A DNA stretch of 64,000 bases from UBA6168 sp964508135. GTDB taxonomy: Bacteria > Bacteroidota > Bacteroidia > Chitinophagales > Saprospiraceae. The DNA is taken from the NCBI GenBank assembly GCA_964508135.1, contig CAZDSU010000002.1, positions 124,001 to 188,000 of the forward strand, read 5' to 3'. A model generated the notes under the pieces. The model was not told where the DNA came from, made no database searches, and saw nothing but the letters and a program-made list of their open reading frames with translations. This document shows, in pieces, positions 16,894 through 26,102 of the stretch (position 1 is the stretch's first letter; every line of letters begins with the position of its first letter). Both the position numbers and the translations under genes were made by a program.

Positions 16894-17727
16894 TCACCAA
16901 ATGACGTGGATATGGTCATCGTGTCGGGCTGCTTTGCAGCCTTGGGACCTGATTTTGTCAATCCTTCCAAGCCCAAGGCGGGTTTTCAAGTGCGGTTCCA
17001 GTAGGATTTTGCGGACGGCCTTTTCCAGCGAAAAAAGCCGGGTCATCTCGCCAGTACGGACTTCGTCGAGTTGGTAGTTTTCCTTTTTGTAAAAATGCTG
17101 GACAATGTTCATCTCGAGGTTACGGAGCCAATTCCCGCATTTTTCGTCCAAGTCCACCTCGCCAGAAAGTGGGGTGGCGCTAACACCGTAAGCAAGTGCT
17201 GTTGGTGCGCCCTCGATTTGCTTTCCAGTTTTTGCATCGAGCCAATGCAGAGCGATGTCCACGGTGGTGCCGTTGCGATGGGTGAAGTGAGGCTGCAACG
17301 GGTAATCGTCGAAGAACGGAAAATTGGCGTCTAGGTAGAAAATCCTTGTGCCGGGGTATTGTGTTGCCAGCTTTTCGGCCACCCGCTCGCAGGTAGCTTT
17401 TACTTCGGGACGGACGTAGTGGTGGTTTAGCCCACAGTAATAGATTACATGGTGGGGCTTCAGGTTTGGGTGACCAAAAACGGGCAATGGCACTCGCCCA
17501 CACTGCCATTTCGCCAGCGGCGGCACAACGAAAATATTTACCAAAAAATAGAAGACTAGGAAGGTGAAAGTGCTTAAAAAACGGCGCTTCCATGGTCGCC
17601 CCATCCGTTTTTTCAACCAGAAATGTGCAGGCAAAAAAAGTAACCAAAGCATCCCGCCAGTTTGCGTGAAAAGGGTAAGAAGCCCAATAATTACCAAGTG
17701 TTTTGAGAAGTTGACCATTTTTTGCAC
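16894..17727 (-). CDS. Membrane-anchored protein with LAS-type zinc peptidase motifs
   Basis: 277 residues. Two hydrophobic helices lie near residues 11-35 and 52-70, with the rest presumably outside the cytoplasm. The C-terminal half carries H150-x6-D157 (HRNGTTVD) and a terminal RHDDHIHVIW with H272-x-H274. This spacing is the zinc-site signature of LAS metallopeptidases (lysostaphin, D-Ala-D-Ala peptidase and murein endopeptidase MepA types), most of which cleave peptidoglycan cross-links. I recognise no named family, so the peptidase role is inferred from the motif only. An alternative start is Met4. It is convergent with the rhamnosidase gene. Confidence 0.55.
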   Translation of the reverse strand: MQKMVNFSKHLVIIGLLTLFTQTGGMLWLLFLPAHFWLKKRMGRPWKRRFLSTFTFLVFYFLVNIFVVPPLAKWQCGRVPLPVFGHPNLKPHHVIYYCGLNHHYVRPEVKATCERVAEKLATQYPGTRIFYLDANFPFFDDYPLQPHFTHRNGTTVDIALHWLDAKTGKQIEGAPTALAYGVSATPLSGEVDLDEKCGNWLRNLEMNIVQHFYKKENYQLDEVRTGEMTRLFSLEKAVRKILLEPHLKTRLGLGRIDKIRSQGCKAARHDDHIHVIW

Positions 17728-17812
17728 GATTATTGAAAAGCTGTTGTTATCTCCCTCCTTTGACTAGATTGAATCAGGCTTTTTAGAACTCCCTCCGTTA
17801 AAAGAATTGGAA

Positions 17813-20794
17813 ATGCGACTTACCTACTCACTGCTGACAGCATTGCTGTTCAGCTTATTCACACCTTTATTCGGGCAGGGCAATTTTTGGACGATTTTGG
17901 ATGAGAGTACCCTAGCCAGCCGCAGCCAAGAACGTTGGATTGTTCCTGAAAAGTACAGTAGTTTTTTGCTGGATGCCGCCTCGATGCGCTCGGCCTTGGA
18001 GCGTGTCCCACAGCGCTTCAACACTCAAGGCGAGACTGCCATTGTCCATTTGCCGATGCCGGATGGAAGTTTCGAAGAATTTGCAATTGTGGAGGCTTCG
18101 CTGATGCACCCCGACCTTGCTGCACGTTACCGGGAAATCCGAACTTTTTCTGGACAGGGCGTAACCAACCCGGCTGCCGCCGCCTACCTCGATTGGACGC
18201 CACAGGGTTTTCATGGGATGATTTTGATGCCCGGCAAGGTTGTTTACATTGACTCGTATTTCAAGGGAGACAACACGGTGTACGTGAGCTATGACCGTGA
18301 CGATTATTTCAACGAAAAGTCAGCTGAGTTTTCCTGCACGACCGAAGATGAAGGAGGCACTCAATATGTGCCATCAGCGGACATGCTGCCCATCGGAATG
18401 AACAGCCGGGCTACCACAAACCTGCTCACTTACAGGATTGCCTTTGCCGCCGCAGGCGAATATACTGCCTATCACGGCGGGACGGTGCCACTTGCTTTGG
18501 CAGCCATCAATACGACGCTGAACAGGGTTCGGGGCATTTATGAAACCGAGCTTGCCGTTAGTTTTACGCTAATTTCCAATAATGACCTTATTATTTACAC
18601 GAATCCCGCAACAGACCCCTATTCCAGCCCACCGACGTTGGCAGAAAACCAATCAAATACTGACGCCGTGATTGGCAGTTCAAACTACGACATAGGCCAT
18701 GTGGTAAGCACAGGTACTGGCGGCGTGGCAACGCTGAACGGAGTTTGCGATAGCACAAAAAAGGCAAGGGGCATGTCGGCCACCAGCAACCCCAAGTCCG
18801 ATGCATTTGATGTGGATTATGTGGCGCACGAGATGGGGCATCAATTCAGTGCGCACCACACTTTCAATGGTAGCACTGGTTCTTGTACAGCTTCAAACCG
18901 TTATGCCGGCACTGCCTTTGAACCTGGGAGCGGGTCCACCATCATGAGCTATGCGGGTTTATGTGGCACTTCGCAGAACCTCCAACGGCGAGGCAATGCT
19001 TATTTCCACCTTGTCAGCTTGGGCGAAATAACCCATTACACCACCGTTGGTACGGGGAGCACGTGCCCGACTTCGGTTGCCTCCGGCAACAACATCCCGA
19101 CCTTGAATGCCAATCCCACCGGCATGAGCGGCAAATACATTCCAATCAGCACGCCGTTCGAGTTGACCGCCATTGGTTCGGATGCCGACAACGATGAGCT
19201 AACCTATGCTTGGGAAGAATGGGACATTGGGTCGCAGGGAGCGCCAAGTTCGTCAAGCACAAATGCACCTGTGTTTAGGTCGTTTACACCCACCGCTAGC
19301 CCTACACGGACTTTCCCAATACTCAGCGACATGCTTGACAATACTACCAGCATCGGCGAGAAACTGCCATCGGTGACCCGTGATTTGAACATTAACTGTA
19401 CCGTGAGGGACAACCGGACGGTGGGCGGTGGCTATGGCGCTGACGGTGTCGTGCTGCACGTCACCAATGCCGCTGGCCCGTTCGCCATTACCTCCCACAA
19501 CACCGCAGCGACGCTCAATGGTGCAATAACCGTTACTTGGGACGTGGCAGGCACGACGGCTTCGCCGATTAGCTGCGCAAATGTGGACATTCTGCTTTCG
19601 TTGGATGGCGGGGTTACTTTTTCCAACCTGGCCACCGCTACGCCCAATGACGGCAGCCAATCTGTCACCCTACCAAATACGGCTACTGGCAATGCACGGA
19701 TAAAGGTGAAGTGTTCGGACAACGTGTTTTTCGACATCAACAATGCTGACCTGCGGATTGCGCCCAGCGATGCAACTTGTTCGGAAAGCGTCACTGACGG
19801 GAACATGTCAAATTATGTAAACTGGACCGAGTATTCGTCAAATGGTTATTTCCTCATTGACAACTGGGCCAATTATTTCCACAATGCCATCGGCAGTGCA
19901 TGGCTTGGGTCGGTCAACAACGAAACATCAAGGTTGTCACAAACCATCACCATTCCGGCAGGTGCTCATTTTGCCAACCTTGAGTTCTGGTATCGTTATG
20001 ACCGCACCGATTGCGGAGGAGACGTTTTCAATATCAAGGTAAATGGCTCCATTGTCAAAAGTTACAATCAATGCAACGACCCGGGGGCACACGACTGGAC
20101 TCGCCAACTGATTGATTTGAGCGCATACATTGGAACTTCACCAACAATTATGTTCGAGTGCATCACCAATTCTATTTATCTATCGGATGTTTTCATTGAC
20201 GATGCCTCGGTGTATGTTTGTTCGGACGGTTCTTTTTCCCCACTGCCAGTCGAACTGATGGCCTTTGTGGCAAAAGCCGACGAACGCAACGTCCTGCTCA
20301 CTTGGACTACTGCCAGCGAATCCGACAACAATGGTTTTGAGGTGGAGATGCAATCAGAAAACGCTGGTTTTCAAGTAGTTGGGTTTGTGCCGGGCCAAGG
20401 CACCACCAGAGAGATTACCAACTACGACTTCACCGTTTCCAATCTGAATCCTGACACCTATTACTTCCGTCTCCGGCAAGTGGACTCGGACGGAAGCGCA
20501 AAATACAGCCCGATCCGCTCTGTGACGATTTCTGGTGAGGCGCATGTTTCCGTTCAGCCCAACCCCGCCACGGATGTCGCCTATTTTAAGGTGACGCTTG
20601 AAAAAGAAGCCCAAATTCAATTGCAAATACTTGATGGTTTGGGCCGAATTGTGGGCACGGTTGTCGAAGACCGCTTCGCAGCCGGCAACTTTGATTTGGC
20701 TTTTAACCTGAACCAACTGCCGGAAGGGATTTACTACTATCGTTTAATCGGAAGCAATATCGAGGAGACAGGAAGGTTTTCAGTGAATAAATAA
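17813..20794 (+). CDS. Secreted reprolysin-like zinc metalloprotease with T9SS sorting domain
   Basis: 993 residues from the ATG at 17813, with a signal peptide (MRLTYSLLTALLFSLFTPLFG). A propeptide-like region covers about 25-200. A metzincin-type catalytic domain follows with HEMGHQFSAHH (H339, E340, H343, H349) and the Met-turn STIMSYAGLC (M378). A Ser stands where the usual HExxHxxGxxH Gly is expected. Ig-like or pre-peptidase-type beta domains come next, then a jelly-roll-like domain (FANLEFWYRYDRTDCGGD). A linker starting LPVELMAFVAKADERNVLLTW has the fibronectin-like form common before sorting domains. The T9SS type A domain ends the protein (VSVQPNPATDVAYFKV to IEETGRFSVNK). It is predicted to be exported and released or surface-bound, degrading extracellular protein. 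Confidence 0.88.
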   Translation: MRLTYSLLTALLFSLFTPLFGQGNFWTILDESTLASRSQERWIVPEKYSSFLLDAASMRSALERVPQRFNTQGETAIVHLPMPDGSFEEFAIVEASLMHPDLAARYREIRTFSGQGVTNPAAAAYLDWTPQGFHGMILMPGKVVYIDSYFKGDNTVYVSYDRDDYFNEKSAEFSCTTEDEGGTQYVPSADMLPIGMNSRATTNLLTYRIAFAAAGEYTAYHGGTVPLALAAINTTLNRVRGIYETELAVSFTLISNNDLIIYTNPATDPYSSPPTLAENQSNTDAVIGSSNYDIGHVVSTGTGGVATLNGVCDSTKKARGMSATSNPKSDAFDVDYVAHEMGHQFSAHHTFNGSTGSCTASNRYAGTAFEPGSGSTIMSYAGLCGTSQNLQRRGNAYFHLVSLGEITHYTTVGTGSTCPTSVASGNNIPTLNANPTGMSGKYIPISTPFELTAIGSDADNDELTYAWEEWDIGSQGAPSSSSTNAPVFRSFTPTASPTRTFPILSDMLDNTTSIGEKLPSVTRDLNINCTVRDNRTVGGGYGADGVVLHVTNAAGPFAITSHNTAATLNGAITVTWDVAGTTASPISCANVDILLSLDGGVTFSNLATATPNDGSQSVTLPNTATGNARIKVKCSDNVFFDINNADLRIAPSDATCSESVTDGNMSNYVNWTEYSSNGYFLIDNWANYFHNAIGSAWLGSVNNETSRLSQTITIPAGAHFANLEFWYRYDRTDCGGDVFNIKVNGSIVKSYNQCNDPGAHDWTRQLIDLSAYIGTSPTIMFECITNSIYLSDVFIDDASVYVCSDGSFSPLPVELMAFVAKADERNVLLTWTTASESDNNGFEVEMQSENAGFQVVGFVPGQGTTREITNYDFTVSNLNPDTYYFRLRQVDSDGSAKYSPIRSVTISGEAHVSVQPNPATDVAYFKVTLEKEAQIQLQILDGLGRIVGTVVEDRFAAGNFDLAFNLNQLPEGIYYYRLIGSNIEETGRFSVNK

Positions 20795-20943
20795 GCCAGA
20801 GGTTGTTGAATTCTGGGGTTGAAAATAGTTTTCTTTTGATAAAAATCACCATTGACATTGATAAATAGCAGGTGGCAGGGTTGACAATCACCCGAAATTC
20901 GGGGTATAAAACGTCAATAATTACGCACTTAAAACGATTTGTC

Positions 20944-21852
20944 ATGTCATTCGAAACCTCCACATCAATAATCGAACTTGGGATACTTGGCATCATTGTC
21001 ATTTCTACCATTTTACTACTCTCATTAAGGTCTCACTTTAAGCATGTTGAGGCATTGAACCTAACTGAAAAATACAAAAATTGGAAGTGGGGCTCTCCCT
21101 CAGAGGCAAGGACCAAATACCCAGAACTTGACATCTTCAGGGTGAGCCTTTCGCTGCGCATTTATGGGATGGTGATTGCGCTTGTTCTGATGATTTTCGC
21201 TTTCAGTTGGACAACCTATGATGAAAAACTGGACGTGTCAGGTCTTCTGGGTTCAATCAGTGATGAGATTGAGATGGAAACACCCCGTACCGCTGAACCT
21301 CCACCTCCACCTCCACCGCCACCACCACCTGCTGTGCAAGTGATAGCCACTGACCTGCCCGATGTCGAAACTAGGATTTTCGAGGACCAAAGTATCAGTG
21401 AAGAAACGTCCATTGAACCGCCGATTGTGATAAAAAAAGAGACGGCTGCACCACCGCCGCCTCCTCCTCCTCCACCGCCAATGGCAGAGCACGAACGGGA
21501 AATTTTTAAAGTGGTGGAAGAAGCGCCAACTTTCCCAGGCTGTGAGGATATTGACGTTAAAGCTGAACGGCAGATTTGTGCGGAAACCAAAATGCTGGAA
21601 TTTATTTACAGCAAGATCCAATACCCCCCCATCGCCCGTGAAAACGGCGTGGAAGGAACCGTTTACATTAGGTTTGTGGTAGAACGTAACGGGAGCATCT
21701 CCAACATTGAAATAGTACGTGACGTAGGCGCTGGATGTGGGGCCGAAGCATCAAGGGTAGTGGAACTGATGCCCAAATGGAATCCCGGCAAGCAGCGTGG
21801 AACCCCTGTACGGGTTATGTTCACTTTGCCTGTAAAATTTGACTTGCAGTAA
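20944..21852 (+). CDS. Energy transducer TonB family protein
   Basis: 302 residues from the ATG at 20944; upstream codons in frame translate AT-rich leader. There are two hydrophobic segments (about 10-28 and 70-88). Two proline runs lie near 119-129 and 169-180, which are typical periplasm-spanning linkers. A TonB C-terminal domain covers about 220-302 (IQYPPIARENGVEGTVYIRF, ending LPVKFDL). TonB couples the proton gradient, through ExbB/ExbD, to outer-membrane receptors such as the one at 5567-7600. No exbB or exbD is adjacent. Having two membrane segments instead of one is a departure from classical TonB but is common in Bacteroidota. Confidence 0.85.
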   Translation: MSFETSTSIIELGILGIIVISTILLLSLRSHFKHVEALNLTEKYKNWKWGSPSEARTKYPELDIFRVSLSLRIYGMVIALVLMIFAFSWTTYDEKLDVSGLLGSISDEIEMETPRTAEPPPPPPPPPPPAVQVIATDLPDVETRIFEDQSISEETSIEPPIVIKKETAAPPPPPPPPPPMAEHEREIFKVVEEAPTFPGCEDIDVKAERQICAETKMLEFIYSKIQYPPIARENGVEGTVYIRFVVERNGSISNIEIVRDVGAGCGAEASRVVELMPKWNPGKQRGTPVRVMFTLPVKFDLQ

Positions 21853-21892
21853 TTTTTATCAGTTTCGCCAAAAATAAAATAATGAGTTGTTA

Positions 21893-21920
21893 GGGGCATG
21901 GCCAGTGGCCATGCCCTTTG
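21893..21920 (+). terminator. Terminator-like hairpin after the TonB gene
   Basis: A perfect 10-bp stem (GGGCATGGCC / GGCCATGCCC) with a 3-base loop is followed by TTTG. It lies about 40 bases after the stop. The T-run is short. Confidence 0.5.
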
Positions 21921-21975
21921 CAGTTCTTGGGCTTTATCCATTGAAAATATGGCGGTGATTTACCTAAAAAGCTGA

Positions 21976-22135
21976 GGCTAATGACGTTTCAGTGTGAAAA
22001 GCAATCATTTTTCACCAAGGAACTTACGAAAAATTGCCCCCTCCTCACCGCCTTCGGCGGCTCGTCGGGGGAAAGCTTTTTTAGGGGCGTTCCGCCCCCA
22101 AACCCCCTAATTTTTACGCTTAAAAGTCATGACCC
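21976..22135. mobile_element. MITE-like element B with GC-rich palindromic core
   Basis: Imperfect 25-bp terminal inverted repeats lie at 21976-22000 and 22111-22135 (about 19 of 25 matching, sharing ATGAC). They flank the same core as element A: CTCCTCACCGCCTTCGGCGG, CTCGTCGGGGGA, then GGGGCGTTCCGCCCCC. The termini differ in sequence from those of A and C. It lies directly beyond the 3' end of the DUF5995 gene. Confidence 0.5.
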
Positions 22136-22145
22136 AAAGCTGAAT

Positions 22146-22895
22146 TCAATCCCTGAGTACCTGAAGCACCTTCCCGACATCCTTCACCTCGAACCATTTG
22201 ATGAGACGAACGACTGCCCCAAACAATACACCGGGGCTGACAATGACCTTGTTCAGCAGTGCAACATATCCATCCAACTCGTTGATTTCCAGTTCTTTGT
22301 CTTCGGGTGAGAATATGGCCAATCGGTTAACGGCCCTCCAAGCGTTGTTGCGGGCTTTCACGAGGCTGAACTCAGCGAAGCGCTCGTCGTTACGTTTGCC
22401 GAACCAGTCGAGCAGGAAGAGTAGGGGCGAAATTTTACTGAGGCGATCTTGCATTTCATCAATCCTGGCCACCAACAGTTCGTTGATTTTATTGAAATCA
22501 GCTTCCAACCTAGGCAGTTCAGCAGGCGAAACAGCTTCAGATGCAGCTATGCCGAGGTCGAGGTTGATATGGGCGTTCATGCCCATGAGCAAGTGCTGGA
22601 GCACGAGCAGGTCGAAGCGTTTGGCGGCGTTGAAGGTGGACAGCCAAGCTTGGGTACAAGGCTGGGAGGCTCGGTAGGCATCGTGGGCGAGGATGTAGCG
22701 GTTGGCAAAAATAACGTCAAGGCGCTCCATTCGAGGGCCATCCTGAAATACATTTCGTTGAATGTCCGCTTTCACCGATTTGGTGACGCCAAGGTAAACC
22801 AGCGCAAAAATGCCCATTGGGTCTTTGCGCTTAGCGGTGTCATCAACGATTTCTTCAAGCCGTTTGATTACTTCGTCTATGGTTTTGGAAGTCAT
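22146..22895 (-). CDS. DUF5995 family protein
   Basis: 249 residues from the ATG at 22895 (MTSKTIDEVIKRLEEIVDD). It is an all-alpha-looking soluble protein without signal peptide or membrane segments. The central segment LLMGMNAHINLDLGIAASE and the later region around FAEFSLVKARNNAWRAVNRL fit my memory of DUF5995, a family without a known reaction. An Asn/His/Asp-rich helix of this type could bind a metal or phosphate, but nothing proves it. It is divergent from the PgpH-type gene. The upstream extension to 22949 is translated leader. Confidence 0.6.
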   Translation of the reverse strand: MTSKTIDEVIKRLEEIVDDTAKRKDPMGIFALVYLGVTKSVKADIQRNVFQDGPRMERLDVIFANRYILAHDAYRASQPCTQAWLSTFNAAKRFDLLVLQHLLMGMNAHINLDLGIAASEAVSPAELPRLEADFNKINELLVARIDEMQDRLSKISPLLFLLDWFGKRNDERFAEFSLVKARNNAWRAVNRLAIFSPEDKELEINELDGYVALLNKVIVSPGVLFGAVVRLIKWFEVKDVGKVLQVLRD

Positions 22896-23041
22896 GCTTG
22901 GATTTTTTCGGATGTTTTTTTCAACAAAGAAAAGAATAATCCAAAGCAATAATCCAGGAATCGCACAACATTTGACGGTTTGCGCTTTGAAACAAAATTG
23001 GGGCTATCTTCACGGCCACAAAACGGCCAATTGCACAGCGT

Positions 23042-25108
23042 ATGAACCTAAAATTGGGAACGGCTTACAAAAGTTTCAAGCAGTTAGTCAACGTCAGTAC
23101 GGTGGTGACTGTGGCGCTGTTGATCAGCCTATTGTATCCGAACAACGTGAAGTTCAAGTACGAATTTCACCAAGGACAGGCATGGCCCTATGAAGACTTG
23201 ACGGCGCCTTTCGATTTTGCTATCAAAAAATCGAGCGCCGAGTTGGAAAAGGACAAGGAACTGATAATGAGGGAGTTCTGGCCTTATTACACCCTCAACA
23301 ACGACCTGTCAGGGGCCAAGATAAAGGACTTTGAAGCTGCGCTTGATGCATGGTGGAACGATGCCGCTACCTCCCGCCCACCTGGGCTACGCATCGAGGT
23401 GGTACGCACACAGGGCCGCAATTTGCTGGAAAAAATCTACGCTACGGGCATTCTTCAACTCTCACCTGAACACACCTCCACCAACGAAAACTTTGTGATA
23501 AACTTGGTGCGAAGAAACACGACTTCTAAGCGTACCCGTGCCGGATTTTACCTTCCCGAGCAGGCCGAGTCTGCACTGGAATCAGGTTTTGAAAAAACAA
23601 AAACACCCCTGCCTGCCGAGGTTTTACCCCTACTGAAAGCGGCACTCGTGCCTAATATCACCTATGACGAAGCTCGCACGCAAACCATGCTCCAAGAGGC
23701 GCTGAGTGGCGTGTCGCCGTCACGTGGATTGGTAAGCCAGGGCGACATCATCGTCCAAAAAGGCAACCTGGTCACGGACGAGGTCTTCGAAAAACTGGTC
23801 TCGTTCAGGGCAAAGTACGAGTCGGACATCAGTTCGAAAAAGTCGAGCTTTACGGTTTATTTGGGCTATTTGCTGCTTACCGGGCTAATCCTCGGGGCCT
23901 TCTTGATGTACGTGAACACTTACCGCCGAGAGATACTTTCCAACTGGAATTACCTCGCTTTTGTGATGGTCTGGCTGGTGGCTTTCAGCTACCTGACCTT
24001 CCTTGTTGAGCAGACAGAGGTGCTCAGTGTTTACGTAATTCCATTCTGTGTGGTGCCCGTGGTGGTTCGGCATTTTTTTACCTATCGTTTGGCGTTTTTC
24101 ACGCACGTGGTGGTGGTACTGATTGCGGGGTTCCTCACGGCGGAGGGGCACCAGTTCCTCTTCACTCAAATCGTAGCGGGTGTGGTAGCAGTGCTCGCTG
24201 TTGCCGACGCTCGGGATTGGTCAAAATTTTTTAAGTCCGTGGTGGCCATTTTGTTGGCGTATTCGCTGGCGCACGTGGGCATGTCGCTCATCGAGGAGGG
24301 CAGTTTTCAGGGGATTGATTGGCCAGTTTTCGGCTGGCTCGCCTTCAACGGCTTCCTAACGCTCCTTGCTTTCCCGCTGATTCCGCTTGCCGAGCGGGTT
24401 TTTGGTTTCACCTCCGCCATTTCGCTGGTGGAACTTTCCGACATGAACCGACCGCTGCTGCGTGACCTGGCGATGCGAGCGCCTGGTACCTTCCAACATT
24501 CCTTGCAAGTTGGCAATCTAGCCGAAGCCGCCGCCAACGAAATCGGTGCCGACCCGCTGCTGGTGCGGGTGGGTGCACTCTATCACGACATCGGAAAGAT
24601 CGTCAACCCAGAGTTTTTCGTGGAAAACCAATCGGGGTCAAGCCCGCACGAAGGCCTTAGCCGCCTAGAAAGCGCCAAAATCATCATTGAGCATGTACCC
24701 GATGGAGAAAAGATGGCCAAAAAACAAGGGCTGCCACCTGTCGTTACCCGATTTATCACAACCCACCACGGCACGACCAAAGTGGAATATTTTTACAAGA
24801 ATTACCTCCTCGAAAACCCCGGTGTTGAAGTTGATATTGCTTTGTTCAGGTATCCTGGGCCGCTTCCTTCCTCAATGGAAGAAGCTATTTTGATGCTTGC
24901 CGACTCTGTGGAAGCTACTTCACGGTCGCTCAAAGACCCTACCGGGCAGGACATTGACAGGTTGGTGGACAGGATTTTCAAAGGGAAAGTTGACCAGGGG
25001 CAGCTCAATGAATCGAAATTGACGCTTGGCGACGTGGAGAAATGCCGCTTGGTTTTTTGCAAAATGTTGCGCAGCATTTATCATGTGCGGATTGAGTATC
25101 CTGAGTGA
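23042..25108 (+). CDS. PgpH-type 7TM-HD cyclic-di-AMP phosphodiesterase
   Basis: 688 residues. There is one N-terminal membrane helix (STVVTVALLISLLYP), then an extracytoplasmic 7TMR-HDED domain of about residues 50-260. Seven membrane helices follow (about 270-460), and a C-terminal cytoplasmic HD domain comes last. The HD motif is visible as TFQHSLQVGNLAEAA and ALYHDIGKIVNPEFF (H515, D516), followed by TTHHGTTKVEYFY. This order is that of PgpH, which hydrolyses the second messenger c-di-AMP to pApA and thereby affects potassium and cell-wall homeostasis. The start ATG at 23042 places the first membrane helix correctly. The gene ends in a repeat shared with the convergent beta-barrel gene. 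Confidence 0.9.
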   Translation: MNLKLGTAYKSFKQLVNVSTVVTVALLISLLYPNNVKFKYEFHQGQAWPYEDLTAPFDFAIKKSSAELEKDKELIMREFWPYYTLNNDLSGAKIKDFEAALDAWWNDAATSRPPGLRIEVVRTQGRNLLEKIYATGILQLSPEHTSTNENFVINLVRRNTTSKRTRAGFYLPEQAESALESGFEKTKTPLPAEVLPLLKAALVPNITYDEARTQTMLQEALSGVSPSRGLVSQGDIIVQKGNLVTDEVFEKLVSFRAKYESDISSKKSSFTVYLGYLLLTGLILGAFLMYVNTYRREILSNWNYLAFVMVWLVAFSYLTFLVEQTEVLSVYVIPFCVVPVVVRHFFTYRLAFFTHVVVVLIAGFLTAEGHQFLFTQIVAGVVAVLAVADARDWSKFFKSVVAILLAYSLAHVGMSLIEEGSFQGIDWPVFGWLAFNGFLTLLAFPLIPLAERVFGFTSAISLVELSDMNRPLLRDLAMRAPGTFQHSLQVGNLAEAAANEIGADPLLVRVGALYHDIGKIVNPEFFVENQSGSSPHEGLSRLESAKIIIEHVPDGEKMAKKQGLPPVVTRFITTHHGTTKVEYFYKNYLLENPGVEVDIALFRYPGPLPSSMEEAILMLADSVEATSRSLKDPTGQDIDRLVDRIFKGKVDQGQLNESKLTLGDVEKCRLVFCKMLRSIYHVRIEYPE

Positions 25109-25190
25109 TTGAGTTATTGGGTTATTGGGTTATTATGGTATTGCGCAGCGATAACCCAATAACCCAATAACCCAATATCCCAATAACTCA
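25109..25190. repeat. Stuttering short repeat (GGGTTATT phrase) forming an inverted repeat between convergent genes
   Basis: Three copies of GAGTTATTGGGTTATTGGGTTATT are mirrored by four copies of AATAACCC after a short spacer. The array begins at the stop codon of one gene and includes the stop of the other. It can form a long hairpin and may act as a two-way terminator. Confidence 0.7.
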
Positions 25191-25874
25191 AAACCCCACA
25201 CCCGCCACCAATGCAATCGAAATATTCTGGGCATCGAATGCCGAATCACCTTTGCTGATGTTCAGCTTGCCGTTGAAGGCCCTCAGTGACACCTGTACCT
25301 GCATCCCGTTTGCCATCGTGGAGCTTGCCCCAATACCTGCCACTATGGCGTGGTCTATGTTTTTATAGCCTTCCGGCATGAGCAAAATTATCGTTTGGGT
25401 AGGCGTGACGACCCTGATTTCGCTGGGAAACTTGTCGGTGTGGTGCAGCAGGTAGCCGAATGCATAGCCAACATGGATTTGCATCTTAAAGTCGTCACCC
25501 GCCGAAAGCTGGAACAGGACGGGCAGTTGGAGGTAATCAAAATTGTCTTTGATGGTATAGCCTGGCAATGGGTTTCCGTTGCCATCTGAAAGAGGAAGCC
25601 CTGATTTTCCGCCCTTTCGGTCGAAGTTCAACTCGGTGCGCAGCCCTACGTTGTTGGCAAAGTTCCAGGTGAAATAACCACCAACCGTCACGCCTGTTTT
25701 GAAGTCGTAGGGATCAATCTGCACGTCAATCGGTAGTGCATACTTGGCTTCCAGCCTCAATTTGGAAAAGCTCGGCCCGGCGTAAATACCGTAATTGGTT
25801 TTTTGGGAAAAAACCATTGAGCAAGTAAACAGTAGGCAGGAAATGAAGAAACAGCGAATTGGGTTGAAGGTCAT
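25188..25874 (-). CDS. Outer-membrane beta-barrel protein (OmpX/PorT-like superfamily)
   Basis: 228 residues from the ATG at 25874, with a signal peptide (MTFNPIRCFFISCLLFTCSMVFSQ). Alternating beta-strands follow, starting YGIYAGPSFSKLRLE, with GGYFTWNFANNVGLRTELNF and KDNFDYLQLPVLFQLSAG, and ending IALVAGVGF. This pattern is that of small 8-strand outer-membrane barrels with the YLxIPvl motif of the PorT-like family. Most such proteins have no defined function; I do not claim it is the T9SS component PorT. It ends inside the shared convergent repeat. Confidence 0.75.
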   Translation of the reverse strand: MTFNPIRCFFISCLLFTCSMVFSQKTNYGIYAGPSFSKLRLEAKYALPIDVQIDPYDFKTGVTVGGYFTWNFANNVGLRTELNFDRKGGKSGLPLSDGNGNPLPGYTIKDNFDYLQLPVLFQLSAGDDFKMQIHVGYAFGYLLHHTDKFPSEIRVVTPTQTIILLMPEGYKNIDHAIVAGIGASSTMANGMQVQVSLRAFNGKLNISKGDSAFDAQNISIALVAGVGF

Positions 25875-26102
25875 TTGTGTACTTTTTTGACAAATGTAAA
25901 AGTTGCAAACCAAAATAGGGCATCAGACACCCGTTGAATCGAAAAATGACGGCTTTGAGCCAAAAGAAATCTTGGTTCAATCGTTTTCAATATTTGATAA
26001 AAATCACCCTTTTATGTTGAAAAAAGTCCTCTTTAAGAACCAAGGATTGGTGCAGCTTGCATACAGAATTTGACCATTGATAAAACTCATTATTCGCATC
26101 AA

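Noticed and set aside
25109..25190. CRISPR-like reading of the GGGTTATT repeat
   Set aside because: The units are about 8 bases, contiguous and mirrored, with no spacers. No cas genes are near.
25188..25874. Assignment of the beta-barrel as the T9SS component PorT
   Set aside because: Only the general barrel pattern is seen, and many unrelated proteins share it. No other T9SS component gene is adjacent.
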